Part shown: positions 1 through 14,400 of the stretch, piece by piece
How positions within the stretch are numbered: position 1 is the stretch's first letter
How the letters are laid out: each line of letters begins with the position of its first letter
NCBI RefSeq assembly: GCF_963676685.1
Contig: NC_092349.1
Location: 59,937,431-60,001,430, forward strand
DNA length: 64,000 nucleotides
DNA from: Mytilus edulis
Lineage: Eukaryota > Mollusca > Bivalvia > Mytilida > Mytilidae
Direction: 5' to 3'
Notes under the pieces: generated by a model
Database searches by the model: none
What the model was told of the DNA's origin: nothing
What the model saw: only the letters and a program-made list of their open reading frames with translations
Program-made: the position numbers and the translations under genes

Positions 1-44
1 TATTTGATGGAAGCTATGCTTATTGAACTAATTTATAGAACTGA

Positions 45-88
45 CTATATTGCAGGCCAGTATTGTAATGGTGAACTTTCTTCAGGAT
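45..88 (-). CDS. Possible terminal exon of the geranylgeranyl-reductase-like gene
   Basis: After a CTCACAG acceptor, 44 nt continue the phase left by the exon at 5333-5448 and give a 13-residue acidic/aromatic tail ending in TAG. Phase fits but the sequence has no recognisable family signature. The alternative is that the gene ends by reading through the 5333 donor to a TAA at 5298-5300. Confidence 0.25.
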
Positions 89-187
89 CTGTGAGATTGT
101 TATAACGAAATGTAATTATATCACTAAATTATTTCTTATAGAAATATTATTCTTGTTTTATTTTTCTTTTGCCAACTTTTGTTTACA

Positions 188-370
188 TATAACAAGAACA
201 TGCATCCATAAAAAACCATACACAACTCACACAGTCTTGTTTCCATGTTCAGTAAACAATAAAATCTGTAAAAAGAAAACTCAATTTGGAATGTAATTTT
301 TAAAATCAACATCATAATGAACATATGCACCAAATTTCAAATTGATGTCACTACAACTTCACAGTAAAAT
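188..370. repeat. Diverged dispersed repeat copy
   Basis: The order of short blocks (AACAAGAA, ATGTTCAGTA, a tract ending near CACTACAACTTCA) matches the better copy at 24227-24512. It is a decayed member of the same mussel repeat family. No gene is seen in 89-460. Confidence 0.4.
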
Positions 371-460
371 TTCTCAATTTTTAATAAGGTACAGGATAGA
401 CTTTTGGAAGTGTAGACTAGAAAAACACAACTCCCCTTCACTATCAAATGTCAGACAAAA

Positions 461-903
461 ATAGAAAAGATGTGGTCTAGTTGTACATGAGATAATACAT
501 GTATCATAATTTTAAACTGAACAATAAGTTTACAATAGAAAAGATGTGGTCTAGTTGTACATGAGATAATACATGTATCATAATTTTAAACTGAACAATA
601 AGTTTAAAATAGAAAAGATGTGGTCTAGTTGTACATGAGATAATACATGTATCATAATTTTAAACTGAACAATAAGTTTAAAATAGAAAAAATGTGGTCT
701 AGTTGTACATGAGATAATACATGTATCATAATTTTAAACTGAACAATAAGTTTAAAGTAGAAAAGATGTGGTCTAGTTGTACATGAGATAATACATGTAT
801 CATAATTTTAAACTGAAAAATAAGTTTAAAATAGAAAAGATGTGGTCTAGTTGTACATGAGATAATACATGTATATCATAATTTTAAACTGAACAATAAG
901 CTG
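461..903. repeat. 74-bp tandem repeat, six copies
   Basis: The ATAGAAAAGATGTGGTCTAG start recurs at 461, 535, 609, 683, 757 and 831, an exact 74-bp period, with few substitutions between copies. The last unit has a 2-bp insertion (GTATATC). Low divergence implies recent expansion. Confidence 0.95.
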
Positions 904-959
904 TAGCAAAGAAAATATTGTTTTAGTACGGAAAGTACAATACCTTTTTTTAGTAAAAT

Positions 960-1430
960 ATATTAATGCCCCTGCCATAGTGGAGGGGGCATTACTTTTT
1001 ACCCTTGTCCGTCAGTATGTCATAATGTAAGTCCCAAAGTTGGTTTTCCATTTTCTAACTTTAATGTGTCTCGAACAAATGTTATAAAACTTATACACAT
1101 TGCTTATCACCATTAAACTCAGATCAAGTGTGGATATTGGTGGTATCACTTTACTGTTTAAGAGTTATGTCCCTTTATAAATGGAAAAATTGCTGAGTGA
1201 ATTTTTCGTTTCGTTTCTCTAACTTTAGTTTGCCTCAACCAAATGTTATAAAACTTATTGCCACAAAACACAGATCAAGTCGAATTTGGGTGGCATTATG
1301 TTTACTGTTTCTATGGTATGTCCCTTTATAAATGGAAAAATTGCTGAACTTTTAGTTTGCCTCAACCAAATGCCATTAAACTTGTTTACAATAGTTATTG
1401 CTTATCTAAGAAGTTTATTTCTAGATTAAT
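960..1430. repeat. Dispersed repeat with tandem ~170-bp subunits
   Basis: Blocks such as TTATGTCCCTTTATAAATGG and CTCAACCAAATG recur two to three times here and again at 35530-36020, within the PITP gene. It is a dispersed family with internal tandem structure. No coding sequence seen. Confidence 0.6.
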
Positions 1431-1559
1431 CTCTAGATGTCATTTCTAGTAGTATTTTGTTGTCTGGTTGCTGTATCCTTGATGTATTCTCTTTAAGTTT
1501 TTTTTAAATTCCAATTAATAAGTGGAAGTAAGCTCAGTTATAATATGCACTCAGAAGAA

Positions 1560-3300
1560 AGAAAAAAATATAATAAAGAATCTTTATTTTTGCTAGTAAA
1601 ATAAACATCAAATAAATTTCATTGTCTTTACCATATAAAATAACACATAAAGATAGATTTACAGTGAAAAAGAATTGACTAGGCAACATGTTAATTATAC
1701 ATGGATTTCAAAACAATGTTATTTCATTAAATAATATTGACCAATGAAAATAACATAAAATGGATTAATAATGTAAGAGTATTGACCAAAAAAAAAATCA
1801 TACAAATCATACATGGAATGCAAACAAATGTTATTCTATATTAATTTAATTTGGATATAGCATGTCTTCTGATTGACTGAAAGTTTTTTGTCTATCAGCT
1901 CATAGACATAAGTTTGTCATGTGACCTTGACATCATCAACATATTTTCATTTAATCCTCAAAATGGAATTCACAATTTAATTTAAATGAATTTCTGCAAT
2001 ATTTTTTCTCTTTGAAAAAATAACATAAAAATGTGGTAAACACTGAATTCCTTCATCTCGGAATCATATATATCAAAATAACACAGAACAGGATTTACAA
2101 TGTAAAACTATTGACCAGGCTTAATACAAATTATTCATTGAATGCAAAACAATGTTATTTTATAACACCTCTGAATCATATTGACCAATTAAAATAACAT
2201 AAATAGGATTTACAATGTAAAATTATTGACCATGCAACATACAAATCAATTATGGAATGCAAGATCATGTTATTCTATATTAAATATATCTGAAAAATAT
2301 ATGTACAAATGAAAATAACATGAAATAGGATTTCAAAAATATAAGAGCATTGACCAGGCAACATACATAACAAACATGGAATGCATAACTCAAAATGTTA
2401 TATCATAACACCTCTGAATGATATTTAGTATTTATTTACCAATCAAAATAACATATGATAGATTTATAATGTAAGAGTTCTGACCAGGCAGCATACAAAT
2501 CATACATGGAGTTCAAACAAATGTTATTCTAAATTAATTCAATTAACGTCTAATGATTGGCTGAAAGTTTTTTGTCTATCAGCTCATAGACATAATTTTG
2601 TCATGTAACCATGACTTCATCAAAATGTTTTCATTTATTCACCAAAAATGGAATTAAGAACTAAATTTTAAGGAATGACTGCAATATTTTTTCTCTCTGA
2701 AAAAATAACACAAAAATATGGTGCACACTGAATAACCAGCATATTATTCCTTAAAAATCCCTGAATGATATTGAACAACCAAATAACATAAAATAGGATT
2801 TTCAAGTTTAAAAGTATTGACCAGGCAACATACAAGTAATACATGGAATACAAACAATTTTATATCATAACATCTTTAAATCATATTGACCAATTGAAAT
2901 AACATTAAATGGATTTACAATATAAGAGTATTAACTGTGCAACATACAATGGTACATGAAATGAAAAACAAATGTTATTCTATATTAATTCAATTTTGGA
3001 AGTAACACATCTTCTGATTGGCTGAAAGTTTTTGTCTATCAGCTCATAGACATGATTTTGTCATGTGACTGTGACTTCAACAACATTTTTTCATTTACTA
3101 CTCAAACATGGATTACATGTAATAATTTAATTTTAAGGAATGACTGCAATATTTTATCTCTCTGAAACATTAACATGTAAAATGTGGTACACACTGAATA
3201 ACCATAAAATAAGATTTCAAAAAAGTTTTGACGAGACAACATACAAATCATACATTGAATGCAAAACAATGTTATTATATAACATCACTGTAAAATAACA
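1560..3300. repeat. Degenerate higher-order repeat block
   Basis: Motifs TTGACCAGGCAACATACAAA, CAAATGTTATTCTATATTAA and GGCTGAAAGTTTTTTGTCTA recur irregularly; the last starts near 1868, 2557 and 3007. Very AT-rich and non-coding. The stretch 3300-4525 shows no gene or clear repeat. Confidence 0.65.
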
Positions 3301-4525
3301 AAAAATATTTTAAATTCAACAATTTTCTTTTCCCTTTAAGGCACTTTATCAATAAATAATTAAATGCATATATAATTAACAATTAAAGTATATTATGAGT
3401 ATTTCTCAATATTGGGCAAAAGGCTTGTAACAATCTTAATAAAAACTAAACAAATGTTCATAATACTGATTGAAACTCTTCATGATATTTTTAATTGTTG
3501 TCCTATTTATTCTGCTTTCTTCTGTTTACCATTGGATCCTTTGAGTCGATGCAATGTTAATCGAACCAATTCATATATAATTGTAAATGAGAATTCTGGT
3601 TTTAACATGTAGATCTTTGGAAGTCGTCCTGAAAAATTAAGTTATGTATGTTTTGTAAAATGGTTAAACGAGATGTGATAAAGATAAACATGTCTAAGTG
3701 CAAAGAATATAGAGGCTTACATAGAAATCCAGCTAATAGAGAAATGCATACCTGCTATGTTTTCAAGATGTCAAAAGCAGAGATTTAGAACCTTTTTGCA
3801 TTTTTAGATGTTTAGTACCGGTACCTTAAACCTTTATGCATCTCTGACACTGTCATACCGGTACTATTATTCTCAAATTAAATTTTATACTGTTATAATA
3901 AAATAAACTATGGTTTTAATTGAGTATATGTGTGCTTAAATGTCGTTTAAAAATATATTAGTAGTACATGTGTTTAGTTTGTAAAAATAAGGATTTTTTA
4001 AAGAGTCAGGCCAATATGTCTTGTATGGGAAATCTTTGAGCCGAAAATTTCATGGAACCATATAAAATATCAGGGTCTTTATAATACATTGTGTTCAATT
4101 GCTTCTAAAGAAAAAGTAATATTTAATTAAATGTGTAAAAATGTCAGTCTATCAATTGGTGTTGTGGACTTTGGCTTTTCTCCATGTCAACAATAACTAT
4201 TTTCACTTTTTCTTCATCTACCGGTATATGTTTTCTGTTAATTCCTAAATCATTGTGTGCATTTATTGTTGCGATTTTTGAAGAATGGACAAAAATGCAT
4301 GATTTATTAATGCAATATCAGCAAAATCATTAAGATATACAGGATAACTGAATGTGAGTTCTTATTACAGCAATGCTCACTTAGTCACATTATTCCCATT
4401 GATAAAAATCTCACAATAATTTCTGTCAGAATTTACAATATATGGTATTTAGAGCAATCAACTTTCAAATCAGCAAATAAATTTACTTGTAAATAATGAT
4501 ATGTCAATACTTTTTACATGTTTTA

Positions 4526-4807
4526 TGCCTCGTTCACACGTACCTTGAATTCGAATTGAATGCGAATTGAATTCGCTAATTGGGTTCACACACTCTTCTT
4601 TTTTAATTTGAATTGATTCGAATTGGCTAATGCGAATTAACTAATTCGCATTAGAAATACGTTTTTGTTAATCTGAATTAAAAGTTAACGTCGTTAGGAC
4701 ATTAAAGCGAATTTGATGCGTATTCCAGTTAGAATTAGAATTGACGTTAGGATGTTAAACGTTTCGAATGCGAATTAAACTAATTCGAATTACGTGTGAA
4801 CTCAGCA
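4526..4807. mobile_element. MITE with TTA target duplication (Harbinger-like)
   Basis: Imperfect terminal inverted repeats end in GTTCACACGTA on the left and TACGTGTGAAC on the right. The interior is full of GAATTCGAATT-type palindromes. TTA flanks both ends (4523-4525, 4808-4810), as expected of PIF/Harbinger insertions. Non-autonomous, 282 bp. Confidence 0.7.
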
Positions 4808-5261
4808 TTAAATCAAAGTATCATATTGATATGTACAGTTTCATTCAGTTGGAGCAACCAGAAAAATCATCCTTATGAGGATTCAAAGAAACATTCTTTG
4901 AGATACTATTCAGTGAATTTTCAAATAAAAAATATAGAGAGAATCATATTACTTGATTTATTTCACTTGACTGGGCGGGATTAAACCAGTTCGCTTACTT
5001 AAGACCAATCCATGTATATACAGGTATTTCGGGATAAACTCATCAATGAAGTGTTCAGTTATAAACCCATAACATACACTCTGTTGATTTGTATATTAGT
5101 TTGGTGACGCTGATAGGTGATTAGAAATCAATTGTAATTATAACGGCCATCATACTTATCACACACATTTTCAAATAGACTGTTCTTTTGCAACTTAAAA
5201 CCTAATCTCCTCCCAATCAGTTGTAATAACATTGTAATACCAGAGGTTGAATAGCATTGAC

Positions 5262-5345
5262 TGACATAATTAGTACCTGTCATTATATCTGACATAATTA
5301 ATACCTGTCATTATATCTGACATAATTAATACCTGTCATTATATC
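5262..5345. repeat. 28-bp tandem triplication across an exon-intron junction
   Basis: Three copies of a 28-bp unit (5262-5289, 5290-5317, 5318-5345). The copy nearest the exon contains the last coding bases and splice donor of the exon at 5333-5448 on the minus strand. The donor context GACAG/GTA therefore occurs three times, 28 bp apart. Confidence 0.9.
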
Positions 5346-5448
5346 TGCCCATTTGGCAACAAATTTATCTGACTTTCTTTGCAGTGCAGCTGTAGAAGCA
5401 TCAAGGAGTATGGGGAATCTGTATAACATCTGACTAAATACCATAGAC
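5333..5448 (-). CDS. Exon 10 of the geranylgeranyl-reductase-like gene
   Basis: Acceptor TATAG at 5449-5450 and donor GTATTA. It joins in phase 2 to the exon at 11849-11993, completing a Trp codon. It encodes residues 394-431, including YRFPILLDASTAALQRK and FVAKWADIMTG, the C-terminal helical part of the family. The 6.4-kb intron before it holds a Penelope-like remnant and a 2.6-kb transposon. Confidence 0.8.
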
Positions 5449-8400
5449 CTATAGAGAAAAGACACATTTAACTAAGTGGTTGATTGTACATGTTTTATCA
5501 TATTTAGATATAAGAAGATGTGATATTTGTTGCAGTGAAACAACCCTCCATCCACATTACAATTTGTAAAAGTACACCATTATAGGTCAAAGCCTTTATA
5601 TTTGTATAATTAATATTTCATTTATTGTCTTGGTCACAAATCAATCTGTTTTTGGTTGTGTTTTTTTCTCTTTTAAAGATTATAGCTTGTTATGTGGTAT
5701 GATTTTAAAGACCAAACAGCCTAATAATATTGTTTATGCGCATCAACTAACGCAATTTGGTAGTGACATAGCAGCTCTATGACGTTGTTTCTAGCAATAA
5801 AAAAACGTCAAATTATAACGTCCTATTTCACGTTTTTCACATGGTGTACGCTTAAAAATACGTCTCCCAAGTAAAGAGGAATTAAGCGTCGAGCTGATAT
5901 CTTGTGGATTTAACACAAATGGACACAAAAGATACTACACTATATTTAACCTTCGTTCTTATAAAAACAATGAAATATAACTTTTGATCTCTACTTTTTT
6001 GCGCCAATATGCATTTCATTTTTTTTTAATTCTTTCATTTTGTCTTTCATTTGCGCCGATTGTGTACAGGTTACCGGGGTTATTAGATAGGTGAAAGTTA
6101 TTTATATGTCCAATTTATGTTTTCTGATCGATGCGGCCGTTCGTTCGTTCGTCCGTCTGTCTGTCCTGCTTCAGGTAAAAGTTTTTGGTCAAGGTAGTTT
6201 TTGATGAAGTTGAAGTCCTATCAATTTAAAACTTAATACACATGTTTCCTATGATTTGCTTCAAATTTTATTGTCAATTTTTCAAAATTTAAAAAAATTG
6301 AGTATTAAGAAAGTCGGGCCGATAAAAAATTATTCCTAGAAGTTTTGACATACTGGAAACGTATGCATGTAACTAATGTCTGGATGCTTCTCGTAAAATA
6401 ATGTTCGATCTTGCAATGAAGTTAAAATTTATTTATACTGCTTATTTGACGAAATCTTATAATTATGACAAAGGGTCATTGTCGTTTGTCATTTATTTCA
6501 TTTCAATTTGTCTTAAGAAGAAATGATAAACATTTCGCTTGATCTCACTGAAGCTTACAGCTAATTTCCTAATGAATGTAGATCATCACTTTAGTTAGTT
6601 GCTTGCTTTGTTGGTATATTTTGTTAATGTCCAATTGAATTATCATATATACAGGTTTACATACCTATATATGAAGATGTCAATCTTAATTACAAAGCTT
6701 GAATAAACATTTATACAAACAAAGCAAGGAAGTCAACCAAAATTTTACCTAAATTTTACCCTACATGCAGTAGGAAATTAGCTGTAAGGCAAAACATATA
6801 AAATAGTTGAAAATTTAACTTATAACAAAAACAATTGCTCCAAAAATAATATCCAACATAAAATCTCTCCCTTTCATTTAGCTAAAACTATGACCGGAAA
6901 GATTGAAAACGAATTTTCGATTTTCAATTCCGGCAACAACCTTGTCTTTTTTTTTAATTTACAAAATAAGCAATTTAGATTTATAATATTTTATCCTGTT
7001 GGAGAAATCTAACTTTGTAGTTTTCAACAGAAAATGAATTCTAAATTAATTTTTGAATTAAAAACTTTTTGTATTTTATATTTACTGTCTCGTTTATTCA
7101 AAACATCGTCATGTAAGGTAGTAATAACAGGGATTGTATTTCATGATAGATGTATATATATAACGTTTTAGAATCAAAAACTTTAATTTATATATTATAC
7201 TTATAATTTTAATTTCCCTATATCTTAAATATTCAGAAATAACGACTTCACAAACTAGATGGAATAATTTCTATACGTTCGTCTTAGTCGGGAAATATAA
7301 TGGTACAAAAAAGTCTGTGCATGCTTTTGTGTGTCCGTCTGTCAACAGTAGCAAATGAGTTTGTTACGCAAACTTCTGAAATTGACGTGAAAAAAACACG
7401 AAAAAACACACACATATAGTCTGATATAGTCAAATACTCTGTAGTTAGCCAGTGCCATCTTTCATTTATTTTCATTTATTTTGCTAATATGGGACAGAGG
7501 ACAAAACCAGACTTTCCTTACAAAAGCGGCGAGAAAGGTTATTTCATACAATTTTCCATTCCGACGGATGGGGTTTCTGAAGGTTAATATTGTGCGGCAA
7601 CAACATCACAAGATCTAATACTGACACATGCATTTAATCTCTTGTATTACCGGATAATAAAGTAGGTGATTATAGTTGTTATTCTTGGAAATTTAAATGT
7701 TGGTTTCAAACGTCCAATTTAGGATTTTTTTTTTCAAATAGTGCGCCAGCAAGGGAAGTTTGTACTATGACGTCAGATGCGATGTTCTATAGACAGACAA
7801 CTCTTTCTTCAAAACGAACAAGAAAAAAACATGAAAACTGCTCCTAACTTTTTTGAAAGGTCGGTGACATACACTTTTTTTGGCTTTATTTTGAAGAGTG
7901 CACGTGGTACTTTCCTTCTTGAAATTATTATAAAGAAATCACTGGTAGATATTTTTTAAATCTGGAAACGTTTTTCATTTTTACATTTTATTTTTGGCGG
8001 GAATGAAATAAATCATATTTTTAAAGATCAAAACAATATGAGGCTTAAACTCTTTAACATGTATTTGATAGATAAAAATATACTGTTTAATGTGAAACAA
8101 GAATTATGCTTGTAGGTTTGATATAAAGGATTTTTGGAGAGTTTATGTTACAAGCAAATATTATGTCAATATTCGGGAAAACACGAAACTGAGGTTGCTA
8201 TAGCGACAAAACTAAGTCGGTGACCCCCAATTTTTTTCATCATTTTTTGTTCTTCAAATCATGAAATACCTTCACACAAAATTTTAAGGAAAAATCACTG
8301 GTAGAAATAAATAGGCTGTTTGGTCTTTAAATCATTGTTGTATAATGAACTTACTGTTACAAATGAGCTCTTAAGTGGCTTACTTTGGTCTTTGGAAGAT

Positions 8401-11400
8401 TACATGTTATAAAATTGGTAATCATACAACATCTTATCTTTACATAAAGTAATATAATAAGAAGTCTGATAAAATACAAAAGGCCTAAAGAAAAAGACAT
8501 TTGATAAGAAGTTATGGTAATATGTGCATTATTTAAGAAAATATCATAGACGTGTAAGGCAATTCACATGATAACCTGTAACAAATCAAAAGCCAACATT
8601 TCACGGCCTTTGGAAACTGACTAAGCAGTATGGGCTTTGCTCATCGTTGAAGGCCAGTGGCCTATAGTTGTTAATTTCTGTGTCCTTTAATTTCTTGTGG
8701 AGAGTTGTCTCATTGGCAATCATACCACATCTTTTATATATTGTTTGAGACATCTGCAAACTTCATTGTGTAAATTTAGAAAAAAATATTGAAATGGCCA
8801 AATCAAAATTTTAAAATAACTAAGTAATAAAATTGAGAATGGAAATGGGGAATGTGTCAAAGAGACAACTACCCGACCAAATAAAAAACAACAGCAGAGG
8901 GTCACCAACAGGTCTTCAATGTAGCGAGAAATTCCCGCACCCGGAGGCGTCCTTCAGCTGGCCCCTAAACAAATATATACTAGTCCAGTGATAATGAACG
9001 CCATACTAATTTCCAAATTGTACACAAGAAACTAAAATTAAAATAATACAAGACTAACAAAGGCCAGAGGCTCCTGACTTGGGACAGGCGCAAAAATGCG
9101 GCGGGGTTAAACATGTTTGTGAGATCTCAACCCTCCCCCTATACCTCTAACCAATGTAGTAAAGTAAACGCATAACAATACGCACATTAAAATTCAGTTC
9201 AAGAGAAATCCGAGTCTGATGTCAGAAGATGTAACCAAAGAAAATAAACAAAATGACAATAATACATAAATAACAACAGACTACTAGCAGTTAACTGACA
9301 TGCCAGCTCCAGACTTTAATTAAACTCACTGAAAGATTATGATTTCATCATATGAACATCAGGCACAATCCTTCCCGTTAGGGGTTTAGTATCATACCAT
9401 CATAACATATATGAGAAGAACATAACCCGTGTCATGCCAACAACTGTTTTTAGAATAAATGTGTTTAGTTCCGATGCAAAGACCTTATCAATGACTCAAT
9501 ATTAACGCCAAAATATGCAATCTTTAATGACTTGACAACAGTATCGTAATTATATCCCTTCTTAATAAGTCTATTCAAAGGTTTTGTAAGTTTCTGAGGT
9601 GAATACTGACACCTTTGTGCTTTATAAAGAATATTACCATAAAAAATTGGATGTGAAATACCTGAACGTATTAGAAGTCTGCATGTTGAGCTATATTTAC
9701 GAATGATGTCTTTATATCGATGATAAAATTTAGTAAATGTTTTGACTAGTTTGTGATATCGAAAACCCTGGTGTAATAATTTTTCAGTAATACATAAATT
9801 TCTCTAGTTAAAATCTAAAACATTGTTACATACACGAGCGAATCGTACAAGTTGAGATATATAAACACCGTAAGATGGTGACAAGGGAACGTCACCATCT
9901 AAAAACGGATAATTAACGATAGGAAATGAAAAATCATCCCTTTTATCATAAATTTTAGTATTCAGCTTTCCATTAGTGATATAGATATCAAGATCGAGAA
10001 AAGGGCAGTGGTCATTGTTAGTATTAGCTTTATTTAAAGTAAGTTCAACAGGATAAATTTCATTAATATACATACTGAAGTCGTCATTATTGAGAGCCAA
10101 AATATCATCCAAATATCTAAAAGCATTATTAAATTTGTTTATCAGATGTTGTTTCGATGGGTCTTTGCTTATTTTTGTCATAAATTGTAACTCATAACAA
10201 TACAAAAACAGGTCCGCAATAAGTGGTGCACAGTTAGTCCCATTGGAATTCCAATAATCTGACGATATACGGAATCCCCAAAGCGAACAAAAATGTTATC
10301 TAGTAAAAATTCAAGGGCATATATAGTATCAAAGCATGTCCAATTAACATAGTTTTTTTGTTTATTGGTACTAAAAAATGACCTAAAAGAGTTTGAACAT
10401 ATATATTCACATTCTGATTTTTTGAATGCCCATTTAATTAGGTGTGTGAATTTTTTCTTAATGAGAATGTGAGGCAATGTGGTATACAGGGTAGAAAAAT
10501 CAAAACTTTGAACAGATTCAAAATCACCAATATAAGCATGCAATTTATCAAGTACTTCCAACGAGTTCTTGACACTCCAAAAGTAATTTATTCCACTATT
10601 TTCGAAGGCCTTATTTGAACAATTTATTATCAGGTTTTTAATTGTACCAAGTGTGCTGGTAAGAAGAATAGACAATTTAGTAGTTGAACAATGGTTTGAA
10701 GACGAAATAAATCTATATTTGTAAGGGGTTTTGTGTAGCTTCGGAAGCCAATACATAGTTGGGACTTTCATTGTATTTGGTTCTGCTTGTAAAGCGGTGG
10801 CTAAAAGTTTATGTTTGTTACAGATTTCGTTTTCTGAAAATGGAGTCAGTTGGAATGTTGGTGAATTGGTGATTTCCTTTTTCAGAACCTCAATGTAAAA
10901 TTTACGTCAAACAATAATAATATTATTAGCAGCTTTATCTGCCGGGACAAAAACAAATTCCTTGGCTAGTTCTTTTAGTTTATGTTTGATACGAGAAATA
11001 GGTTTATTGTGGTTATTGTTTATAGTAAAATGTTCTTTAAAATGTTGAATACTTATATCAACTATCTTCATTACTGAATTAAAAAAAGAGTCCAAAGATT
11101 TTTTGTCAGCTTTGTCCCGTTTTATCCATTTCATACAGTAAGTATTGAGTGAGTCGTGGATGATATTACGACACTCATTCCAATTAATAATTGACGGGGG
11201 ACAATATTTAGGTCCTTTACTGAGGAATGATTTTAACTCTCGGTCTTGAACGATGTTAAGATCTCCTGTTATAACATGGGAAATGGGTCCATAAATATAT
11301 TCGGAATTACTGCAATTACATGAAGTAGGTGTATTTTCACTGATATTAACATCTTTACACAATTGACTATAATTAAACACAAATTTCCGGGTAGATTTCT

Positions 11401-14400
11401 TGTAAATATAACAAATAAGAGGTAGCTCAGTATTGTCAAAATATCCAGGAATTTGTTCTTTAACAGAATGGTCGTTAAATATACCGGCAATATTTACAAA
11501 ATCAAAGCCTTTATTGACATACTTAATTTTAATAAAATGTTTTTTATGATCTTCAGGGCGATCAATTTTGGGAAATAATTTAGAATAACAATATGCCATA
11601 ATAATTTGAACAATTTCATACTTAGGACTGTTATATAAGAATGTTTACAATAGCAATCATATTTGTTTACATAATATTTTCAATTTTCAAGAGTTCTCTT
11701 TTGAAATTTTTAATGTTGCTAAAGTTAGAAAATAACTTGCTGGATTTGATATAAAGCTATATCAACCACCTTGAACTTTTCGTGAAACCTAAATTTATAT
11801 TACAACTACTAATTGAACAGCACTCAAGATGTTCAGAATAGTTATTACCATTTAAAATCATCCCCAAATTTAGACATCCAACGCTGATGGAAAATCTTCA
11901 TACATTCTGCATCATAATTCCCATGATTCAATGCTTCATCCAGAAAAATGGCTGCTATTTTCCCTCCCTCCATGGCATGGTGTATTCCTTCACCTGTACA
12001 CATAAATATATTCAATAATTGCTACTCTAACACTTTGTGAATCAGTCATCAAAAAATTGTACTCATGAATTAGTGAAAAAGAAAATGGAAGTATACTGTC
12101 AGTAAGTTACATGTTGATGTAATAAAAATTAATTGTGATTTTGAAATGACACTCATGGCAGGTACATTTGACTCCTATCTTAATTGTCTAGGTTTTTCTG
12201 CCAAAGGTTGTGACTCTCTCCTGGTACTCCGCCTTCCTCTACCTATAAACTTTAAAATGGATACTGTGTTACAACCAAGCGTGCTGAAAGTGGCATTAAC
12301 ACCAACAATCAATCAATCAGTGGAGACAAATGTAAGGGAGCTACCATTTGATTTTTATGGGGGGGGGGGGGGGGGGCTAGGATGAAATTTGAAAAAAAAG
12401 GCAGGACAGGATTTTGAGTAAAAAAAAAGGGAGGATGAGTAACTTGGCAAAAAAAAAAAGCAGGATGACAGTTGTTGTAAAAAAGTCAGGATAAGCTAAG
12501 AAAACAAAAAGGCAGGACTGAATAGACTGAAAAATAAAAAGGCAGAGGACAGAGATTACAACTAAAAAAAAAGGCAGGACACAATTTTTCATCCTTGCCC
12601 CCCCATAAAAATCAAATGGTAGCTCCCTAAGTCAGAAGAACCTACTAAAACTTTTTGTCAGATGCAGTTATACTATCAAAGATGAGACCAGTTCAAAGTA
12701 ACATATTACATAACACCTGTCTTTGGAATAACGCTTGTAAGTAATACTTGAGATAAAGTGTTTTGAAATTGTATTTATGTTTGCCTTACCTGTCATCGGG
12801 TCCGTCATTCCTGCAGCATCACCTACTACTAGAACATGGTCATCATATGTACGTTTTTCTCCACCTAGTCTTAAACTGGCTATTAAATATAGATTATGTG
12901 ATAAATTATTCAGTTTTTTTAAACTAATAGATTCTTCCCCAGAAAAAACAATAATAAAAGATGAAATTATCAAAAAGCTTCAAATACATAATTCATCTTA
13001 CTAAAGGTTTATTTTACATACAAATTAGAAAGGCAACTTATTTTTAATATTTTTTTACATATTATATACAGCAATGCACTCCGGAATGCGGTTCGATAAA
13101 ATTGCTCCCCTTGTTTATTTCGCTCTCCTGTCAAATCATGTAATTTCGCTACCTCCAATGGTAGACGCTACAACGATGGGTGTCGTCAAGAAAGGTAGGA
13201 TTAAAGGAATCAGCTAGGAATTAGACGATCGCCATTGGTATAGGTGAGTTGTTTAATACAAATGTAGTTGTTGTTTTGGGATAAATGCATGTTTTGGATT
13301 AATTCATAATCAGGAATAGCTGGAAGGGAAAGAAACGTGTTGCTACGTGAACCCAGAAACCGATGGAAGAATTATTTAAAAAATCTAGAGACGATCGTTC
13401 TAAATGTGCCACTGGCACTTACACATTCAAACATGTACACAAGCACAGATTCCCTATCTATGTAATGTGTTTTCATAATTATGTGATATAGTGCAAAAAA
13501 AGGTAGCAGTTTTTTGTGTCTTGTTGTTAAGCATTTCCAGGGGAGATAATGTTATTTTTCACGTTGTGTGTGATAGGTTTGTTACATTGTTACATTATAT
13601 AATACACACTCATAAAGTGGATTAAAATAGCCTCCCACACTCAATTAATTGAATTTCAATTATTCTATTTACCTTAGTGCTATAATATAAGTCTTCGGAG
13701 GTTCATATCACTTGTATTCAACGTTTTTATATATCAGACTTTTTTTACTATTGATGTTGAACAGTTCATAGTAAAAATAATCCGATAAAACCGTTGAATG
13801 TAAATGATTTGCGTTAATACACCAGAGGTGGTATGCAAATTATTGGAAGAAGAAGAAGATATGAACCTCAGAAGTCTTATATATTGTCCTTTAATATAAG
13901 ACCGGAGGTTCATATCATTTACATTCAACATATTTTATCGGATTTTTGTTTACTTTCAATGTTGAACAGTTGAATATCCTTTGTCATCGCGGCAGTGGGG
14001 AACGGCGTACGTCATTGCAGCATATGCTGTGTATAGCGTTGAAAGGGTTAAACGATTGACAATTCATTTCTCAATTTTGGTAATTTTTCCAAGATTTTTT
14101 CTATGTCAGGCAAAAAAAAGTAGCAGTTTATAAGGAGACCCCCTTAATGACGTAACAACTTGAGCTATGGTTGTTTTAAAAACGATTGTTTGCAAGTTGC
14201 ATTGTTAACAGTTGTACAATATGAAAATTAATCAACGCGAATGCAAATATTTATAATGACTTTACGGAAAGTAACTTTTGTGACATCTTGACAACCATAT
14301 ACAAAGTTCATTTCACTTTTCTACCTTCTAAACACAAGAGGTCGAATACTTTTGTTCTGTTTAAACCGCATATCGGACTGAATGAAAATATCAAGTTGTA

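Noticed and set aside
12668-12973. 101-codon minus-strand frame as a separate gene
   Set aside because: Its recognisable part is exon 8 of the reductase gene; the rest is intron on both sides, past good splice sites.
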